DNA of 64,000 nt from NCBI RefSeq assembly GCF_900101465.1, contig NZ_FMZM01000001.1:558001-622000 (forward strand), read 5' to 3'. The DNA comes from Nocardioides lianchengensis. GTDB taxonomy: Bacteria; Actinomycetota; Actinomycetes; Propionibacteriales; Nocardioidaceae. Positions 58,287-64,000 of this stretch are shown in pieces. Numbering within the stretch: position 1 is the stretch's first letter; every line of letters begins with the position of its first letter. The notes below the pieces were generated by a model. That model was given only the letters and a program-made list of their open reading frames with translations. It was not told the origin of the DNA and did no database searches. The position numbers and the translations under genes are program-made.

Positions 58287-59318
58287 ATGGCGACCTGGTT
58301 CGACGAGTCCCGACTGGACGACGAGACGGCCCTCGGCGCGGCCGACCTCCGGCTGCGCACGCTGGCGGAGTCCGGCGCCCGGGTGCGCCGCGAGGTCGGC
58401 GCAGCCGCCGAGGCGATCGAGGAGGCCGTCTCGCGCAGCCTCTCCGAGGCCCGACCCCGCGCGGTGATCGCCGCCGGCCCCGACTCGCGCCTGCTGCGGG
58501 CGGTGCTCGAGCCGTGGTGCCCCGTGCCGTTCGTCGCCTGGCCCGGGCCCGCCCTGCCCGGCTGGGCCGGCAGCCTCGACCTGGTGGTCGTGCTGGCCCC
58601 GGAGGGTTCCGACAGCGGCACCGCCTCCGCCGTCGCGGAGGCCGTACGGCGGGGCTGCCAGGTGGTCGTCGCCTGCCCGCCGACCTCGCTGGTCGGCGAG
58701 CACGCCGCCGGCCGGTGGAGCACCATCCTGCCGACCGCGACGGCCGACCAGCTCGCCACCGCGGTGGCGATGCTGACCTTCCTCGACCGGGTCTCCCTCG
58801 GTCCGGCCGCCGACCCCGAGCAGGTGGCGACCGCGCTCGACGAGGTCGCGACCAGCTGCTCGCCGCACCGCGACATCGCGGTCAACCCGGCGAAGGTGCT
58901 GGCCATCGCCCTGGCCGACGCCAACCCCCTGGTCTGGGGTGGCTCGGTGCTGGCCGCCCGGGCCGCTCGCCGGGTGGCGGAGTCGATCCGCCGGGTGAGC
59001 GGCCGCACCGCCCTGGCCGGCGACGCCGAGCACCTGCTGCCGGTGCTCGAGGCGGCCCGCCCGCGCGACGTCTTCGACGACCCGTTCGCGGGGGAGGGCG
59101 GCGAGCTGCGCCCGACGCTGCTGGTGCTCGACGACGGCGCCGAGGACCCGGTGGTCCGCGAGCAGCGCGGACGCCTCCAGGCGACCGCGACGTCGCGGGG
59201 CGTCCGGGTCGAGACGGTGACGACCGAGGCCCCCAGCGAGGTCGCCCGCTACGCCTCGCTGCTGCTGACCGGCACCTACGCGAGCGAGTACCTCCGGCTG
59301 GGCCTCGTCGAGGACTGA
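58287..59318 (+). CDS. SIS-domain phosphosugar isomerase (bifunctional PGI/PMI-like)
   Basis: 343 residues. N-terminal WFDESRLDDETALGAADLRL, first SIS domain (AVIAAGPDSRLLRAVLE...SLDLVVVLAPEGSDSGTASA) and a second, weaker one to the C-terminus (LAIALADANPLVWGGSVLAA). Resembles the actinobacterial phosphomannose/phosphoglucose isomerase-like protein encoded after manB (Rv3256c position). Would supply mannose-6-P; catalytic residues not verified. No manA follows in this genome. Confidence 0.75.
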   Translation: MATWFDESRLDDETALGAADLRLRTLAESGARVRREVGAAAEAIEEAVSRSLSEARPRAVIAAGPDSRLLRAVLEPWCPVPFVAWPGPALPGWAGSLDLVVVLAPEGSDSGTASAVAEAVRRGCQVVVACPPTSLVGEHAAGRWSTILPTATADQLATAVAMLTFLDRVSLGPAADPEQVATALDEVATSCSPHRDIAVNPAKVLAIALADANPLVWGGSVLAARAARRVAESIRRVSGRTALAGDAEHLLPVLEAARPRDVFDDPFAGEGGELRPTLLVLDDGAEDPVVREQRGRLQATATSRGVRVETVTTEAPSEVARYASLLLTGTYASEYLRLGLVED

Positions 59319-59348
59319 TCCACAGGTCCAGCGGGTACCACTGGACCC

Positions 59349-60488
59349 GTGCACGCGACGTCCCCAGCCCAGCCCGCGACCCGGACCCGGGACCCCTGGT
59401 TCGACAACGCCAAGATGGCCCTGGTCACCCTCGTGGTGGTCGGCCACGCGCTGACGCTGCTGCCGACGACGGCCTTCAACAACCACCTCTACGACTTCCT
59501 CTACGCCTGGCACGTGCCGGCGTTCGTCCTGGTCACCGGCTACCTCTCGCGCTCCTTCAGCTGGGAGCGCCGGCGGATGTGGCAGCTGGTGCGCACCGTC
59601 GTCGTGCCGTACGTCGTCTTCGAGTGCGCGATCGCGCTGTTCCGCATCCACGTGGGCGGCGAGCAGCTGCAGGACCTGTTCAAGGACCCGCACTGGCCGA
59701 TGTGGTACCTCGCGGCGCTGTTCTTCTGGCGACTCGTGACCCCCGTCTTCAAGGCGATCCCGGGGGCGCTGCCGGTCGCGCTGGCGATCAGCCTGGTCGC
59801 CGGCCTGTACGCCGGTGACACCCTGGACCTGGCCCGCGTCCTGGGCCTGCTGCCCTTCTTCGTGATGGGCCTGTCGGCCACCCCCGAGCGGCTGGAGCGG
59901 CTGCGGGCGCCGGCGGTCCGGATCACCGGCGTGGTGGTGCTGGCCGCAATCTGGGTCCTGACGACCTGGACTGACCGCTGGGCGGCCACCGAGTGGCTCT
60001 ACTACCGCGCCCGCTACGACGAGTTCGACGTCAGCGACCCCCGGGCGTTCGCCATCCGGGCGGGCGTGCTGCTCGTCGGCACCCTGGGGGCCTGGGCCTT
60101 CCTCGCCGTGGTCCCGCGGGTGGGTGGCTGGTTCACCCGGATGGGCGCCTGGACCCTGGTGGTCTACCTCTTCCACGGGTTCGCCGTGAAGGGCGCGTCG
60201 TACGCCGGCTACCCCGACTGGGCCGCCGACCACGGGACCTTCGCCCTGCTGGTCACCGTCGCCGCGTCGGTCGCCCTCTCCTTCCTGCTCGCCTGGGGCC
60301 CGCTGGCCTCGCGCCTCAACCACCTCGTCGACCCGCTCGGGTACGCCGAGCGGCGGGTGAAGGAGGCGCACGCCACCGTCAACGCGAAGGCCGAGACCGA
60401 CGTCATCAGCGCGGCCGTCGAGGACGCCGCTACGCTTCGGGCCATGCCTGAGCCTGTTGACGCCACCTCCGACCGAGCCTCGCGGTGA
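59349..60488 (+). CDS. Acyltransferase family 3 membrane protein
   Basis: 379 residues with ~10 TMs. N-terminal RDPWFDNAKMALVTLVVVGH (the R/D...K...V..GH motif of acyltransferase_3), NNHLYDFLYAWHVPAFVLVT, GYLSRSFSWERRRMWQL, HWPMWYLAALFFWRLVTPVF. Usually O-acetylates surface sugars or peptidoglycan. The charged C-terminal tail overlaps the next start (60485). Confidence 0.88.
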   Translation: MHATSPAQPATRTRDPWFDNAKMALVTLVVVGHALTLLPTTAFNNHLYDFLYAWHVPAFVLVTGYLSRSFSWERRRMWQLVRTVVVPYVVFECAIALFRIHVGGEQLQDLFKDPHWPMWYLAALFFWRLVTPVFKAIPGALPVALAISLVAGLYAGDTLDLARVLGLLPFFVMGLSATPERLERLRAPAVRITGVVVLAAIWVLTTWTDRWAATEWLYYRARYDEFDVSDPRAFAIRAGVLLVGTLGAWAFLAVVPRVGGWFTRMGAWTLVVYLFHGFAVKGASYAGYPDWAADHGTFALLVTVAASVALSFLLAWGPLASRLNHLVDPLGYAERRVKEAHATVNAKAETDVISAAVEDAATLRAMPEPVDATSDRASR

Positions 60489-61432
60489 GCGCGGGCCTTT
60501 TCGGGCTGCTCGACGACGTCGCCGCGATCGCCCGGCTCGCCGCGGCCTCGATCGACGACGTCGGCGCGGCCGCCGGCCGGGCGACGGCGAAGGCTGCGGG
60601 CGTGGTGGTCGACGACACCGCGGTGACCCCGCAGTACGTCCACGGCGTCACCGCCGACCGCGAGCTGCCGATGATCAAGCGGATCGCCATCGGCTCGATC
60701 CGCAACAAGCTGCTGATCATCCTGCCGGTGGCGATGCTGCTCAGCCAGTTCCTCCCCGGCCTGCTCACCCCGATCCTGATGGCCGGTGGCGCGTTCCTCT
60801 GCTACGAGGGCGCCCACAAGGTCTGGGGCAAGGTCCGCGGCCACGAGCACCACGCCGCCCCGGTGGCGGCGTCCGGCCCCGAGGCCGAGAAGACGATGGT
60901 GGCCGGGGCGGTCCGCACCGACCTGATCCTGTCGGCCGAGATCATGGTGATCGCCCTCAACGAGGTCGCCGACGAGTCGTTCTGGGCCCGTGCCGCGATC
61001 CTGGTGGTCGTCGCCCTCGTCATCACCGTCGTGGTCTACGGCGTGGTCGGGCTGCTGGTGAAGATCGACGACATCGGCCTGCACCTCGCCGAGCGCTCAT
61101 CCGCGGCGTCCCAGCGGATCGGGCGCGGCATGGTGACGGCCATGCCCCACATCCTGAACGTGATCTCGGTCGTCGGCACGGCCGCGATGCTCTGGGTGGG
61201 CGGTCACATCGAGCTGGTCGGCCTCGACGACCTGGGCTTCCACGCGCCGTACGACTTCGTCCACCACCTCGAGGAGGAGGTCCGCCACGCCACGGGTGCC
61301 CTCGGTGGCGTGCTGGGCTGGCTGGTCAACACGGTCGCCTCGGCGATCCTGGGCCTGGCGGTCGGTCTCGCGGTCCTCGCCGTGGTCACCCTGCAGCCGT
61401 TCGGCAAGAAGGCGCACGCCCCGGCCCACTGA
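60485..61432 (+). CDS. DUF808 membrane protein (YedI-like)
   Basis: 315 residues; GTG overlaps the upstream stop. GLFGLLDDVAAIARLAAASI, DDVGAAAGRATAKAAGVVVD, DTAVTPQYVHGVTADRELPM, then several TMs (IRNKLLIILPVAMLLSQFLP; GALGGVLGWLVNTVASAILG). Conserved inner membrane protein of unknown function. Confidence 0.9.
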   Translation: MSAGLFGLLDDVAAIARLAAASIDDVGAAAGRATAKAAGVVVDDTAVTPQYVHGVTADRELPMIKRIAIGSIRNKLLIILPVAMLLSQFLPGLLTPILMAGGAFLCYEGAHKVWGKVRGHEHHAAPVAASGPEAEKTMVAGAVRTDLILSAEIMVIALNEVADESFWARAAILVVVALVITVVVYGVVGLLVKIDDIGLHLAERSSAASQRIGRGMVTAMPHILNVISVVGTAAMLWVGGHIELVGLDDLGFHAPYDFVHHLEEEVRHATGALGGVLGWLVNTVASAILGLAVGLAVLAVVTLQPFGKKAHAPAH

Positions 61433-61489
61433 CCGATCCGTGCTAGGAATCGGGTGACGAACCACCACCTGACACACGAGGAGGCAGCC

Positions 61490-62032
61490 GTGGAGCCGTT
61501 GGACGCCTGGCTCGACCGGCTCGCCGCTCCCGGGGCGGACCCCGGCGGCGGCGCGGCGGCGGCCGTCATGCTCGGCCTCGGCTCGGCGCTGGTGGGGAAG
61601 GTCGCGTCGTACCCGTCGCGCGACGGGGCCGACCTCGCGGGCGTCCGCGACGCCGCGGACGCGCTCCGGCGTCGCTCGCTGAAGCTGGTGGCCGCCGACG
61701 GGGCCGCCTCGGCCCGGCTGGTCGCCGCCTGGCGGAGCCGCTCCGACGACCTCGCCGCCGCGGCGGTCGCAGCCGCCGGCACCAGCGCCGACATCCTGGC
61801 CGTGGTGGAGGACGCCATCCCCCTGCTCGCGGAGCTGGCCCGGCTCGGCAGCGCGCCGCTCCTGGCCGACGTGGCGGCCGCCGCCGCGGCGTACGGCGCG
61901 GCGGCCCGGGTCGCCGTCCTCAACCTCGACGGCGACCTGCACCTCGCGGGCGCGCCCGACCGGGAGGACCTGGCCGGTCGGGGAGAGCGGCTGATCGCTC
62001 GCCTGGACGCAGCCACGAGGATTCCTCGTTGA
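61490..62032 (+). CDS. Cyclodeaminase/cyclohydrolase family protein
   Basis: 180 residues from GTG 61490, chosen because GAGGAGG precedes it by ~6 nt; GTG 61454 would add 12 residues. Helical FTCD_C-type fold with the N-terminal [20 protein letters not shown] (the P-x-PGGG loop), [14 protein letters not shown] and a long Ala-rich helical bundle. Homologues act on formimino-folate or remain uncharacterised. Precedes sahH. Confidence 0.8.
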   Translation: MEPLDAWLDRLAAPGADPGGGAAAAVMLGLGSALVGKVASYPSRDGADLAGVRDAADALRRRSLKLVAADGAASARLVAAWRSRSDDLAAAAVAAAGTSADILAVVEDAIPLLAELARLGSAPLLADVAAAAAAYGAAARVAVLNLDGDLHLAGAPDREDLAGRGERLIARLDAATRIPR

Positions 62033-62093
62033 GCGCACGGCCGTTCTAATCTCGGAGGACGCGAACCGCCGCTATACCACCCCAGGAGCACCG

Positions 62094-63524
<1,431 letters not shown>

Positions 63525-63559
63525 GTGCCTCCGAGGCTCGTGGTGGCAGGATTGATGCC

Positions 63560-64000
63560 ATGAGCCAGCCCTCCGGCGGGGCTGCCGGACTGCCCCAGGG
63601 GCAGCCGAGCAGCCCGCCCAGCGACTACGCGACCAAGGGACGCGTCCTCGTCGTCGACGACGACGCGTCCCTCGCGGAGATGCTGACGATCGTCCTGCGT
63701 CAGGAGGGCTTCGACAGCCGCATGTGCGTGCGCGGCGACCAGGCCCTCGGCGAGTTCCGCGACTACCGCCCCGACCTGGTGCTGCTGGACCTGATGCTCC
63801 CGGGCAAGGACGGCATCGACGTCTGCAAGGAGATCCGCGCGGAGTCGGGGGTCCCGATCGTGATGCTCACCGCCAAGGGCGACACCGTCGATGTCGTCGT
63901 CGGCCTCGAGTCCGGGGCCGACGACTACGTCGTCAAGCCGTTCAAGCCCAAGGAGCTGGTCGCCCGGATCCGGGCCCGGGTCCGCCGCTACGAGACCACT
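63560..64000 (+). CDS. mtrA: Response regulator MtrA, N-terminal part (3' end outside window)
   Basis: 147 residues visible, open to the right edge. Pro/Ser/Gly-rich extension of ~27 residues, then receiver domain: RVLVVDDDASLAEMLTIVLR, phospho-acceptor Asp in LVLLDLMLPGKDGIDVC, then VPIVMLTAKGD and DDYVVKPFKPKELVARIRAR. The sequence and position after sahH identify MtrA of the MtrAB-LpqB system controlling cell-wall and division genes. ATG 63560 is the likely start. Confidence 0.93.
   Translation, partial: MSQPSGGAAGLPQGQPSSPPSDYATKGRVLVVDDDASLAEMLTIVLRQEGFDSRMCVRGDQALGEFRDYRPDLVLLDLMLPGKDGIDVCKEIRAESGVPIVMLTAKGDTVDVVVGLESGADDYVVKPFKPKELVARIRARVRRYETT

Noticed and set aside
62033-62093. SAH riboswitch upstream of sahH
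   Set aside because: The 61-nt leader has no recognisable aptamer core; a plain AGGAG site precedes the ATG.

Overview
The window is high-GC actinobacterial chromosome, most likely from Nocardioides or a near relative (inference). Evidence: WhiB and the start of MtrA, coenzyme F420 genes (cofD, cofE), a galactofuranan cluster (glf, GlfT2-type transferase, wzm/wzt), a DUF222-HNH nuclease gene behind an actinobacterial SOS box, and many GTG starts. At least fourteen starts have a TANNNT -10 hexamer 6-8 nt upstream, the usual sign of leaderless mRNAs.

Layout. 1-3170: end of a secreted Ig-like protein, a CHASE3-HAMP-PP2C phosphatase, a lipoprotein. 3282-16205: a wrecked Tad (Flp) pilus locus. 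Three separate pieces of cpaF remain at 3282-3480, 11637-11756 and 13293-13502, followed by the tail of a first tadE and then intact tadE and tadG genes. Between and after the cpaF pieces lies about 11 kb of accessory DNA, visibly lower in GC in places. It holds a probable toxin-antitoxin-SecB-like chaperone (TAC) module, a triple-HTH protein, a 2TM-GAF protein, several orphan membrane proteins and a dead serine recombinase beside the last cpaF piece. 16205-23662: backbone genes, including a GH6 glycosidase, a CAP-domain protein, prfB, a polysaccharide pyruvyltransferase, DUF222-HNH and VanZ. 23858-31931: a 1944-residue surface protein with nine ~114-residue repeats and a secreted metzincin.

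32754-35747: ftsE, ftsX and an M23 hydrolase, the septal peptidoglycan-splitting module. 35763-36474: a cluster of six REP-like hairpin repeats with a GIY-YIG nuclease gene in the middle. 36519-43264: a galactofuranan assembly and export operon (two GT2, glf, GlfT2-type GT, wzm, wzt). 43607-45748: a secreted PGRP amidase. 45767-63524: the conserved actinobacterial block around whiB, with GDP-mannose synthesis (manC, manB, a SIS isomerase), F420 synthesis (cofD, cofE), DUF3499 and others, leading to sahH and the 5' end of mtrA. A 74-bp perfect palindrome lies between manC and a DUF3105 gene.

How it fits together: much of the backbone serves the cell envelope (GDP-mannose and galactofuranose donors, polymerisation, export, peptidoglycan hydrolysis, FtsEX control). 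The former tad locus has become a landing site for mobile and possibly defensive genes.
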